Assembly: GCA_029945375.1 (NCBI GenBank)
Contig: CM057064.1
Coordinates: 1 to 64,000, forward strand
Direction: 5' to 3'
From: Agaricus subrufescens
Taxonomy: Eukaryota > Basidiomycota > Agaricomycetes > Agaricales > Agaricaceae
DNA length: 64,000 nucleotides
Made by a program: the position numbers and the translations under genes. Under the pieces are notes generated by a model. It was not told where the DNA came from and made no database searches. It saw nothing but the letters and a program-made list of their open reading frames with translations. The first letter of the stretch is position 1. Each line of letters opens with the position of its first letter. Below are positions 9,550 to 20,699 of the stretch, piece by piece.

Positions 9550-12266
9550 CACTAGTAACTAGCACTTTTTATCATTATTATTGGGTGTATCCAATGATAG
9601 CAACTTCATTATTCCCAACAACCTTTCATATCATAACTTCACAATGACTCTCCCCATAGAATCTTCATTCACTATGTATCCTTCCCCTGGATTTCTTCAT
9701 TGATTGCATACTTTCATAACTGTTTCTTCATCAATCCAATAGATTTCTTCATTCATTGCATCCCTTCATGACCATTTCTTCATTGTTCCAATAGATTTCT
9801 TCAATTATTATATATCTTCATAACCATTTTCATTTCATTACCTGTCATTTTCCTCATCATTCTGGCCATCAATAGGCAATCAGGACATCAAAAGCTAGTC
9901 TAGGCATCAATCTTGTTCATCAATACATTATTTCTGCCATCACCATCACTCCTCCCATCAACAATCCCATCAGCCTATCAGAGTGGTAGTACAATAAATG
10001 GTTGCTCAATTGCTGGTCATTGGCTGGCTCAATTTCTATGAAACTTGGACTATACTATAATATATATAATATGTCTGTATGGATGCAATATTATGTGGTA
10101 CTGAGCAGCAAATTGCCTGATATGGCAGTGCTTTTCCTGGGCACAAAAAGGACTACTGTGAGCACATTTTTGGGCTCCTCCAAATAAAATGCACATTGAT
10201 AGAGAGCCCTTGTTAAAGGCTTTCCAACGAATGTACTTGTGCAATATTAGGTTTAGAGATGGGAAAGATATGAGCTACTTAAATTCTTGGTACAAGAGGA
10301 GCTGTTGTAGGTGCAGTTCCTGGCTGTTCTTAACGGAATGTATATGGAGATAGAGCTATGCAAAAGGGCTTTCCAACAAATGTAGTTTTGCAACCTTTCA
10401 AGATGAAATGGGAGAAATATAATCCAATTACACTTTGATGACAAAAGGGCTGCAGTGAGCACATCCGCAGACTAGTATGCATGAAATGCATATCAGTAGA
10501 AAGCCCTATTGAAGGGCTTTCTAATGAGTATAGTCTCATGGAATTCCAATAAGAAATGAGAAAGTTATAATCAAATTACACCTTGGGTAGAAACAGAGAG
10601 AGACTGCTTTGTAGCAGGCTAGATATTGAATAGGATGCCACTATATGTTGTAGGCAACTGCTTTACATTGCTATCTAGCTAGTCCATGTAACAGCTTGTG
10701 AACTGAGTAAGGGGAATAATGCTCTAGAAGCTAAACAAGAATTCACATTTTCAGGGTACAAAATACAGTTTATCCACACATTCTTTCTATAATATCTTCT
10801 AATAAAAGCATGGAGCAGTAACTATTGACTATTTCTATTGAATGCAAAAAATTCCTTGTCAATTGAGCAACAATTGGGAAAGATAAACCTAACAAAGTGT
10901 TCAAAGAGAGGAAGTGCATGAAACAAAGCAAAGAATTAATACCATATATGTGTACTATTCATGTCTATGTTGCTTTTTTACATGTATCTCCCTCATTTCT
11001 TGCTCAATTAACAAGAGACATTTTGCATTCAATAGGAATAGTCAATAGTTACTGCTCCATGCTTTTATTAGAAGATATTATAGCAAGAATGTGTGGATAA
11101 ACTGTATTTTGTACCCTGAAAATGTGAATTCTTGTTTAGCTTCTAGAGCATTATTTCCCTTGCTCAATTCACAAGCTGTTACATGGACTAGCTAGATAGC
11201 AATGTAAAGCAGTTGCCTACAACATATAGTGGCATCCTATTCAATATCTAGCCTGCTACAAAGCAGTCTCTCTCTGTTTCTACCCAAGGTGTAATTTGAC
11301 TATAACTTTCTCATTTCTTATTGGAATTCTATGAGACTATACTCGTTAGAAAGCCCTTCAAAAGGGCTTTCTACTGATATGCATTTCATGCATACTAGTC
11401 TGCGGATGTGCTCACTGCAGCCCTTTTGTCATCAAAGTGTAATTGGATTATATTTCTCCCATTTCATCTTGAAAGGTTGCAAAACTACATTTGTTGGAAA
11501 GCCCTTTTGCATAGCTCTATCTCCATATACATTCCGTTAAGAACAGCCAGGAACTGCACCTACAACAGCTCCTCTTGTACCAAGAATTTAAGTAGCTCAT
11601 ATCTTTCCCATCTCTAAACCTAATATTGCACAAGTACATTCGTTGGAAAGCCTTTAACAAGGGCTCTCTATCAATGTGCATTTTATTTGGAGGAGCCCAA
11701 AAATGTGCTCACAGTAGTCCTTTTTGTGCCCAGGAAAAGCACTGCCATATCAGGCAATTTGCTGCTCAGTACCACATAATATTGCATCCATACAGACATA
11801 TTATATATATTATAGTATAGTCCAAGTTTCATAGAAATTGAGCCAGCCAATGACCAGCAATTGAGCAACCATTTATTGTACTACCACTCTGATAGGCTGA
11901 TGGGATTGTTGATGGGAGGAGTGATGGTGATGGCAGAAATAATGTATTGATGAACAAGATTGATGCCTAGACTAGCTTTTGATGTCCTGATTGCCTATTG
12001 ATGGCCAGAATGATGGGGAAAATGATGGGTAATGAAATGAAAATGGTTATGAAGATATGTAATAATTGAAGAAATCTATTGGAACAATGAAGAAATGGTC
12101 ATGAAGGGATGCAATGAATGAAGAAATCCATGGGAAGAATACATAGTGAACAAAGATTCTATGGGTAGAGTCATTGTAAAGTTATGATATGAAAGGTTGT
12201 TGGGAATAATGAAGTTGCTATCATTGGATACACCCAATAATAATGATAAAAGTGCTAGCTACCCCC
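9550..12266. mobile_element. 2.7-kb foldback element: near-complete palindrome flanked by an 8-bp duplication
   Basis: The left arm (9550-10870) and right arm (11000-12266) are highly similar inverted copies around a ~129-bp loop. The octamer CACTACTA sits immediately outside both ends (9542-9549 and 12267-12274), a perfect 8-bp target duplication. Eight base pairs fits hAT-like or KDZ-type transposition. The left arm is longer by about one ~52-bp tandem unit (ATTTCTTCATT... around 9690-9800). Mirror-image ORFs in the arms are by-products of the symmetry. No transposase is encoded. Confidence 0.85.
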
Positions 12267-12274
12267 CACTACTA
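12267..12274. repeat. Target-site duplication, right (CACTACTA)
   Basis: Matches 9542-9549 exactly. Confidence 0.8.
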
Positions 12275-12329
12275 ATTAACTAGGACAGACACCACCATAC
12301 TGGTTGCTCTGTTTTGGTTCTCTCCTGAA

Positions 12330-13980
12330 ACTCCTATTTCACCTAGGTCAAGGTTCCATCTAGCATGGATAGCATGTAGAGGGCAGATGCAGGACATATG
12401 CATGTGGGAGTGACATATCTTGCAATCATGTGGGTTGTGAATCCTCATCTCTCCATTTCCAATTCAGTAGGTTTTGGATACTGTGGGGGATCCTGGAGAT
12501 AGTTGTTTGATGATAACAAACCACCAGAGGTGTATAATAGGGGCATTTGATACAGAGCATTCAGTGACTTCAGGCCAGAAAGTCAGTACATATTTTCTGA
12601 CAACTTCTGCAGTCATGGTTTTGGGGATTCCAGTAATGCAAACCAAGTAAGTGCTGATGGTGTGAGAGGCAACCATGGGTGGGCAGAACACAACACCATT
12701 TCCTAGTGGATGACATCTGTCAGTTCCTTTGTCTTTATCCTATTTTTGAAAACTGACCTATATCTGCAGTATACACCATTCCTGTTTCTATCAACTTTGC
12801 AGCAAGGGCCTTGTTTGGTAAGGTCAGAAGATACCAGGGGTTTTCCTGTCCAGTCAAGTCTGTGTAGCAAGTATCTGGTATTATGGTATCAGTTGTCACA
12901 TTGAGGGCTTCTCTTATAGCTTTGAGTTTGGTAACATTCTTCCTGGCACCAGCAAAGGCTACAAGTACAGTGTCCTGGAAATTTGTTGTATTAACTTTAT
13001 TGCAGGGTTAGTAATGTGTGGATTTACCTTAACTTTTCTGTGCTTGTATGCAGCCTTCAACATTCCTGCAAAGTTGCATGTCCAGTGGGGGTCACTAGAG
13101 GGGTACATGTTGTGGATACCAAGGAAGGTCAGTTTTGGAATTGATTCCAGTATTGCTTGCCATTTGTTAAGTCAATTACTGATGGTTTTTTCCTCCCAGA
13201 TAATGATTTTGTCGTCTTCTGAATCAGAATCCACATTGGTTTCAGTATCCTCTTCTATTTCTACAGAGAGCTGGATAGCAGGGGGGGCAGAACTGATATT
13301 GGGGATGGCTGTGTTTTTGGGGGCTGTATGACTTTTGGTGGTAGGAGGGGCATCCTTGGTCATCTCATCATCCTCTTGGTTTCTCTTATTCCCTTTGGTT
13401 TTTCCTGTTCAGGTTTTCAGTTTGTAGACTTTTTTCAGGCAGTTTGTGCTTACTGGTCTCTGTATTAACTTTGGCAAACTCAACTTGAGGTTTGGATCTG
13501 TTACCCAAACTGGTGCGTGACTTTCTTGTTTTTGCTGTACTCCCAGATTCTGTTGGAATATTAGTCTTAGTGTGAGTGTAGGTTGCAGATACTGACTTTT
13601 AGCTGGGGTATTACTGGTCCCATCAGGGAGGGAGTTAGCAGCAACAACAGGAGGAGGGGCTTGAATATGGATTTTAGATGACATAGAAGATTGGGGTGAG
13701 TGAAGCAGTTTGATGGTTTCAGGATGGGAGAATGTTTTCTTCAGCTCAGCCTCTTTTAACATCTGCTTTTTTCTACAGGGAAAGGTTAGTCTGGGTATTC
13801 AGAGGAGGTTTTGGAGCAGTCAGGAAGTTTGGGGTCTCGGCATTACTGAATTTTCTTGCCAAGATTTTGTTTTTGGGTGTTTCAGTAACTTACTCTTGGA
13901 ATCTGGGTTGCCTTTTATCTATTAAGGAGTCAGGTCTTCACGATTTTCTTTAAGGGTGGGCTCAGCCATTTATATATCAG
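12330..13980 (-). pseudogene. Decayed gene with a C-terminal zinc-knuckle-like motif
   Basis: Read on the minus strand, fragments at 13762-13409, 13363-13172 and 12691-12464 follow each other with stops between them. The order is a Pro/Ser/Gln-rich N-terminal part, an acidic patch (EIEEDTETNVDSDSEDD), and a C-terminal part around 12460-12370 containing HNPHDCKICHSH then SCICPL. That resembles a CxxC...C zinc knuckle with a cysteine replacing or shifting the usual histidine. Similar knuckles occur in repetitive agaricomycete proteins carried by transposons. The exact family is not recognised. It is cut off by the foldback element on the right of the coding direction. Confidence 0.4.
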
Positions 13981-14234
13981 TTTTGATCTGCTCCAGTCAT
14001 TTACTTTATGGGGAGGTTTTTATTTAGACACTTCCTTGGTGTTTAATATTTTATTTGCTGAGTTGCATTCCTTATGGACTGCTGTGGGTGTTGGTGTTTC
14101 TGTTGTCATATTTTTGGGGAGTAGGGGGCGATGGGACTAGATATTGGATTTTCTCAGGTTAGAAATTTCTCCATTTGTTTCCTTTGGATGACACATAATC
14201 ATTCTTACTATATTCCAGGGGCTGATGACTGGTT
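13981..14234. other. T/G-rich spacer
   Basis: No supported gene; probably the upstream region of the decayed minus-strand gene. Confidence 0.35.
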
Positions 14235-14238
14235 GCGG

Positions 14239-15588
14239 TGATACAGCCCACACTGTTTTACACATAGAAAATGTACTAGCTAGCATTTACAAGGGTATCA
14301 CACCCACTAGCTAAGGTACAGGGTCAAAACCTAACCATCTCTCAACACCTCAATAGTATATCTTGCAGTCTAATAAACCTGCCTTGACTCTTATATGGGA
14401 AAACTGTACTGTGTAAGGCAAATATAGTCACTAGCTACCAGGGATGACCTGAGTAGAGGCACTAGACCGGGTAGTGACAACTAGTTAGGCTGAAATACAA
14501 CTGTGATGCTCTAGCTACCTAGACAAAATGTCGATTTATGCTTAGCTAAACTAAGGATCACTCATCCAGAGATATACTTTCTGAAGCAGTTGATCTGCAG
14601 GAGACATTGGCCCAGACAGGGAGTGGCTATCATGCAAACTAGCAAGCTGAAATCCCATCAGATTATTGTGGACCCACTAGCTAGCTGGACATATCACCAA
14701 TTAGGATTCTCATCACATATTGATAAGGAATCTGAGCAGGTAGAACATTCAGCCAAGCGACCTTTGATATTCTGCACCCTGACAACATACCCATGTGGAA
14801 CTCAGGGGTAGCACAATGAAGACTAGCTACCATTGTTAGAAGGAAGGGGTAAGGTGCTAAGTGACACCAGACAGCACCTGCTCCAACCATGATTATTGGC
14901 GCAGATAAGATCTATCCGTACCCTCAGCCCAGTCCATATGATACCCTTAGTGATAGTAGAACTAGTTTGTTAACATTTGTACACATAACGCATCAAGAAA
15001 GGGAAGCAATCTCTGACCCCTGTCTAGCTTTGAGGATTGTGATTTGTAAAGTAGCAATCTAATAAAGTGAATAACAACTAGCTTAAGAGAGAGCTTCTAG
15101 AAAAACTCAGACTAGTTCAGCAGTTCACGTCATAGACGTTACCCGTTCAGAGAATTCACTAAGTTGCCAGTGATACAATAGTTTAAGAGACTAGCTAGGC
15201 TATCATTGCATGCTTATATCCAACAGAGGTGTAAGTCAGTGCTAGCTTGAGTTGTAATTGCAGAGTCGGTGGATAACTGGCGAGTTAGATCATTGCAGCT
15301 CTTCATTAAATGTCATTGGTGGCACTTAGCTTGGCTACAATGCAGTAGCTAGAGTTCAAAGTTCATGTAGCCCTTTGGCCTGTTCATAGCTAGAACAAGT
15401 TTGAGGATTCTTTGATTTGGAATTCCTTCTTTATTAACCTTTTAACTTCAAAATAACCTTTTAACTTCAAAATAACCTTTTCTCTCGAAAATCTCCCCAC
15501 AAACTTGCATTTACAAGTACTAGTTAGTGTAGTGTGGTGTGGTTTATAAACTAGCTACACATTTAATGTTTCATTTACTGCATCTACA
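14239..15588 (-). mobile_element. Solo LTR A, 1.35 kb
   Basis: Bounded by TG...CA (TGATACAGCC... to ...CATCTACA) and collinear over its length with 45160-46505 and with the inverse of 41390-42740. The 4-bp flanks are GCGG (14235-14238) and GCAG (15589-15592). The single difference is a CpG-to-CpA change, so they most likely were a perfect 4-bp duplication. There is no internal region, hence a solo LTR. Orientation is assigned relative to copy B (TGTAGAGG...CGTATCA). Confidence 0.85.
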
Positions 15589-15892
15589 GCAGGTATTTGG
15601 GGAGACAGGTATGAGATGGATGGTTGAGGCAGGAGTGGCATATGAGGCAGTTGTTGAGTTGGCTTTGGGGTGGGAGGTGGGTTATAAAGAGTGTGGGGGA
15701 CTAAAAATTGTAATAAAATAGAATAGAGACAAGACATATCATCAGAAATGGTGTGAATAACAATACTAAGGTAGGGTGAGGTATGGATAGTAAAGCTAGA
15801 AGTGGGGGTGATTCATTAGTTTAGATAGGGGTCTTAGGTAATATAGTTGAGGTAGGAGATGAAAAACATCTTGACATTCTTGGCTACATCTA
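15589..15892. other. Spacer between solo LTR A and the truncated Copia element
   Basis: G-rich on the plus strand. No gene seen. Confidence 0.35.
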
Positions 15893-18700
15893 CTGGCCAG
15901 AAAGTCATGCAACTACACACTGATTGAGGAGGAGAATACACTAGCAAAGCTCTGAAAGAATATTTGGCAGCAAACAGAATTCAGCATGAAATGCCATCAC
16001 CCCATGTTCACCAACAGAATGGTCATGTGGAATGACTTAATAGAACCTTGCATGAGAAATCACAAGCATTATGGTTGCAGGCATGCCTCCCAGATTCTTA
16101 TTGGGAATTCTCTATGTCATATGCAGTTTATATCTATAATCACACACCAATGCAATGGTTAAAGTGGAAAACACCATTTGAATTGTTCTTTGGAACCAAA
16201 CTAAATTTATCCCTAATCTGAGTATTTGGATGTGGTGCACACATGTTTTTACCAGATGAGATCTGACAGGATAAACTCTCTGCATGTTCTGAACTCATGT
16301 TATTCATTGGCTATGATGGCACAAATTTCAAGTTCATTAGACACACAAAAAATAATGCTGTGTTTATTGGCCCACATGCCATATTTGACAAATCATACTT
16401 CCCTAAATGTTTGTCATCTAAACCAAGTAACCTTGAAAAACAAATTGATGAGGAATGTCCCAGTGATTCATCCCCTGATGAAACAAGTGATGAAACTCTG
16501 GACACATTCAGTCCTTCACATCCTTGTGACCCTCCACCAGGTCCTCCACCTGCTGCACCACAGCAACTTCCTCATAATCTGCATGACTCTCTGGTATCAC
16601 CACCAAGATCACCTCCTCCATCACCTGGTCCTTCCAAGCCACAGCAAATTCCACCTCAGGAAAAATCATGATGGAATAGAGGAAAAAGGTGTGCTGAATC
16701 ACTGCCTGATGAATCTGAAAGACCTCCACTCCAACAATCAGAAAGAGAATCTTGAGTTCCTAACTGTCTGGACAATGTCTATGGCAATAAACTGCCAGCT
16801 AAGATTCTTTGGGATTATGAGAAACAATCCTTCTTACAAGAAATGGAAGAATGGATCAGAAATAGATTTCCTTCTAGATCTAATCACCAAAAAGCAAAAG
16901 TTCCTAATGATGACATCACTGAACATTGCAAAGAAATTTGCTGACAATTTGATGAAGCCCAACAAAGGGCTGAAGATTGGGAAAAAAAGTATGGCACTGA
17001 AATATCTCCTGTACAATTCGGATCACACCCTACTCCACACCAGGAGGAGGATGACAATGATGACCAAATGGAGGATATTCAAGTTCTTCTCAGAGAAGGA
17101 GGAGTAAGGTTAAATAACTTTCTCTTTAAACTTGCAAATAAAATCCAAACACCAATTCTATTCAAGGACTTGTCACAATTGCCTGTGGAAATGTGCAAAA
17201 AATGGATTGATGCTTGTTTAGAAGAATTAAAAGCCTTACAACAAAGAGGTGTCTATGAATTAGTAGATCTCCCAAAAGGTCAAAAACCATTAAAAATAGA
17301 TGGGTGTTTAATGACAAGAGTGATGGTCACCTTAGGGCTTGATCAGTTGCTAAAGGATTCTCTCAAGTTGAGGGAATTGACTATGATGAATTATTCTCTC
17401 CAGTAGTCTGCTATGAAACTGCTTGTCTTCTCTTCAGTGTCATTGCCATGGAAGATTGGGATATGTTCAGCGTTGACATTAAAACTGCCTATCTTTATGG
17501 CAAACTAGATGAAGAAATCTATATGTGGCAACCTGAAGAATTTAGAGTCCCTGGAAAGTAAAATAAAGTCTAGAGATTATGCTGTGCCCTATATGGCCTT
17601 AAACAAGCTGGACTAAGCTGGTGGAAAGAACTTACTGCTAGTATGACTGAAATCGGTTTCACCTGATGTAAGTCTGATGCAGGCATATATTATTATTGAC
17701 ATCCTAAAACTTGTGAATTAATCATTGCTGTAGTTTATGTTGATGATGTAGCCTTTTTAGGTAAAAAGAATTCTAAGCTCCTACAAGAGTTGAAGCTAAA
17801 GTTTTCTACCAAATGGAAATGTCATGATCAAGGCAAAATGACTGAGTTTCTTGGAATGCAAATTTCTAAAGATAGACCTCATCATAAAGTCTTTCTGCAT
17901 CAGCAAAAGTACCTTTGGAAAGTACTTGATTGATTTGGAATCAAATCTGGATCTGAAAAAACACCATTACTGAAGGTTTTTGTGTTCTCTACTTCCAACA
18001 AAGTACCTAAACCTGAATTCAGGCAAAAATACCAGCAATTAGTTGGATCCTTGATGTATCTTATGATCAGATCTTGACCAGACATTGCATTTGCAGTTGT
18101 AAAATTATGACAACAGATGGTAAAACCTCACAAGAAACATTATACCACTGGAATGCACTTGCTATGGTATCTCAATTGTACCAAAAATAGAGTTCTTGAG
18201 TTTGATGGTAACTCAAATTCTGGTATAACTGCTTATTCAGATTCTGATTGGACATCTGATCCTGAAGACCAGAAATCAATCACCAGCAACTTTTGCACAC
18301 TTGCTGATGGTCCAGTATCTTGGTTGAGTCACAAACATAAGACTGTTGCACTTTCATCGATGGAAACCAAATATATGACTCTCTCTGATTATTCACATCA
18401 ACTTGTCTGGATGTCCCAGCTTCTTACCAAAGTTGGTTTTGATATCGACATACCCCTTCTCTATGAAGATGATTTGGGAAGCCTATTTTGGGCCACCTCA
18501 GAAGTTCAAGAAAAGTGATCTAAACATATCGATATTCACTTTCAATATATTTAAAATCTTCTTGAGGAAAAGCAGATTAAAATTGACTGGATTGACAGTC
18601 AAGAAAATCCTGCTGACATCATGACCAAAAATCTTGAGAAAATTGAATTCAATATGTTCTGCCCTATGCTAGGATTGGGTGAACAGTAGTCTACTCAAGG
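15893..18700 (+). pseudogene. Ty1/Copia pol, 5'-truncated and full of stops (integrase, reverse transcriptase, RNase H)
   Basis: The coding part starts within the integrase core (GGEYTSKALKEYL, then HQQNGHVE and LNRTLHEKSQALWLQACL) and passes through the integrase-RT linker (Pro-rich, 16500-16670). The reverse transcriptase follows with FSVDIKTAYLYGKL and the active-site box YVDDV (about 17737-17751). RNase H comes last with YSDSDWTSDPEDQKS, SSMETKYM and the C-terminal NPADIMTKNL. Gag, protease and the 5' LTR are missing. Numerous in-frame stops and several frame changes show that it is dead. It has its own 3' LTR just downstream. Confidence 0.9.
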
Positions 18701-18705
18701 AGGAG

Positions 18706-19041
18706 TGTTGATGAAATACCTTGAGTTATATGCTCAGTATGATGTGTATGAGCAACTACTGTGCACTATGCACTATGCCACACCTTTTCAATAGTTTTAT
18801 ACATGTCTACTACAGGCCCCTTCTGTGGACTCCTATGTTTCATTACATGTATTACATTCCCCTTTGCCTTGTTATTTACACTTATGGTCTCCATACATGT
18901 GTTTATTCTGTATATAAGACTGGGTATGTAGACCTCTAATATTCAGTTCAATTTCTCTCTCCACTTTGCTCTACCAGCTTTACCAAGCCCTACAAACTCT
19001 TTCTACTACCTTAAATCCTCTTACTGTCTAGGATTATAACA
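18706..19041 (+). mobile_element. 3' LTR of the truncated Copia element (336 bp)
   Basis: It begins TGTTGATG right after a polypurine tract (CAAGGAGGAG, 18696-18705) and ends GGATTATAACA, giving inverted TGTT/AACA ends. A TATATAAG-type box lies near 18911-18918. There is no partner LTR in the window, because the 5' half of the element is gone. Confidence 0.8.
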
Positions 19042-19049
19042 ATGTGAGT

Positions 19050-19680
19050 CTATCCAAACTCCATGCTGCAGGTAGCAGCTTTGCTCTTATCAACAGATGG
19101 AACTTTTCCAACTGTTGGAATGTTTCTTGTGATGTAATTGAGTACACAAATATGAAAGCTTGACCCTGCCTGAAGACATCCAGTCAGAAAGAATATAGGG
19201 AGAGGCAGCATGCATACTGGATCCATTGGCTCCTCAAAGTGGCATAGTCCTCTGTAAGAAAAAAGAGGTGTTATAAAGAAGAAACTAACTGCCCACTGGC
19301 CACATACCTTGTCCAGCAGTATCAATGATCTCCACTATACACATGCAGTTGTCAACCATGAATTGCTTTCAGGAAGCATCCTCCATTATAGGATCATAGG
19401 TCTATCAGATGGGTCAGCCAGATGTCATTAAAATCAAGTAGAAACTACTTGACCTCTGAAATTATGGTGAATTAACAAGAGTTGGCTTGAGTCCTACAGA
19501 ATATCTGAAGGTATAGCATACCAAGGAATTGGTCAAAAACAAACTGTGGTAGGGAGAATAAATGAGATAAACAAAGAGCATGTTGTTAATGACCTACTTG
19601 CATGCACAGGGCTGACTTTCCTACCCCCCCCATCACTAAGGATGACAATTTTCCAACATTCCATGTCACTTGCAGTCTTG
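19050..19680 (-). pseudogene. Ras-like small GTPase pseudogene, truncated
   Basis: On the minus strand the first exon holds the P-loop GGVGKSALCMQV (about 19605-19640). After an intron comes the switch region: YDPIMEDAS, a stop where Arg is usual, then KQFMVD and IIDTAGQ (about 19309-19323). After a second intron (GT at ~19308, AG at ~19253) follows EDYATLRSQWI and FIFVYSITSQETF. This order (G1, switch I/effector, DTAGQ, FxxVYSI) is diagnostic of Ras-family GTPases. The G4 and G5 boxes are missing because the gene stops at the Copia LTR (19041). The Arg-to-stop change is consistent with CGA-to-TGA decay. Confidence 0.8.
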
Positions 19681-19829
19681 TTTGAAGTGAGTCAAAAACA
19701 GGGTGAGAAAATATGCAACTAAAAGGTTTAGGTTTATTTTTTATGCCAAACCAAACAACCCTGCAGTGGCACAACCCAGTGGCTTTTTGATTGTCAGTCA
19801 AGACATCCAGATGTTTGCATGGTGCACTT

Positions 19830-20060
19830 CTGACTGTGAATCAAAGACCTAACAGGCTGTTTGCAAATCAAGACCAAGATGGCCATATGGACAGCTTTTC
19901 AATCAATCAAAGGCCTAGTGGACCATTTGCAAATCAGGAGTGGGATGGCCTAACAGGCCATTTACAGGTGGGCTCTCTTGTCAATCATCAATCAAAGGTC
20001 AAATAGACTATTTGCAAGTCAAGAGGAAGCCCAAGATGGCTGTTCAAGTAAGGGTAAGAC
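19830..20060. repeat. Degenerate tandem repeat
   Basis: Three to four imperfect units sharing TCAATCAAAGG, AGGC and TTTGCAAATCA, spaced about 60 bp. No coding signal. Confidence 0.5.
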
Positions 20061-20690
20061 ACAAATACTTTCAATCATGGCCTGTGATAGATTCTCACAA
20101 TTTAATCCAATCTTTAATCCAATCTATTATAGGTCATATTCACAGTCTATTTAACAATTATCATTGATGTTATCAAGGAATGGAAGAATTGAGGTTTCCT
20201 TGATGCCAGGAGCAAAGTGCTCCTTTGGTATGCTTGACAAAACAATACTGCTGCAGATGCAGCATCTAGACAATTGTTTTTGGAATCTTTCATCTGAGGA
20301 AAGACAAAACCAACTTCTATTTCCTCCATGATCAACTGACAATTAGGATTGAGACTATTTACATAAGTGTGTCAATATAGTATTGATATATATATTGAGC
20401 TAGGAGTCCTTGTTATAAATTTGATACAAGATGTCAGCTAGAAAATACATACATCCACAAATTGATTGGCATTGGCAAGGAAACCAATAGAAGCATCACT
20501 TTTCATCCTGACACTTTTGATCCCAAATACTATGCCAGCTAAGATGATAATAGTCCATTGTTCATGATTGTATTTCTGTTCATTGGTTCAGGGTAACAAA
20601 TATCACAGAAGAAGCAATACATACATTTATGTCTAAGATATCCCAAAAAATGGACAATGCTGCACCTCTAGTAACTAAATAACCAGCTGA
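20061..20690. other. Spacer without a recognisable gene
   Basis: Only short frames on both strands. I see nothing supportable here. Confidence 0.3.
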
Positions 20691-20699
20691 TAATGTTCT

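Noticed and set aside
10050..11868. Identical small ORFs on opposite strands (e.g. 10330-10539 and 11331-11540)
   Set aside because: They mirror each other because of the palindrome and have no protein-family features.
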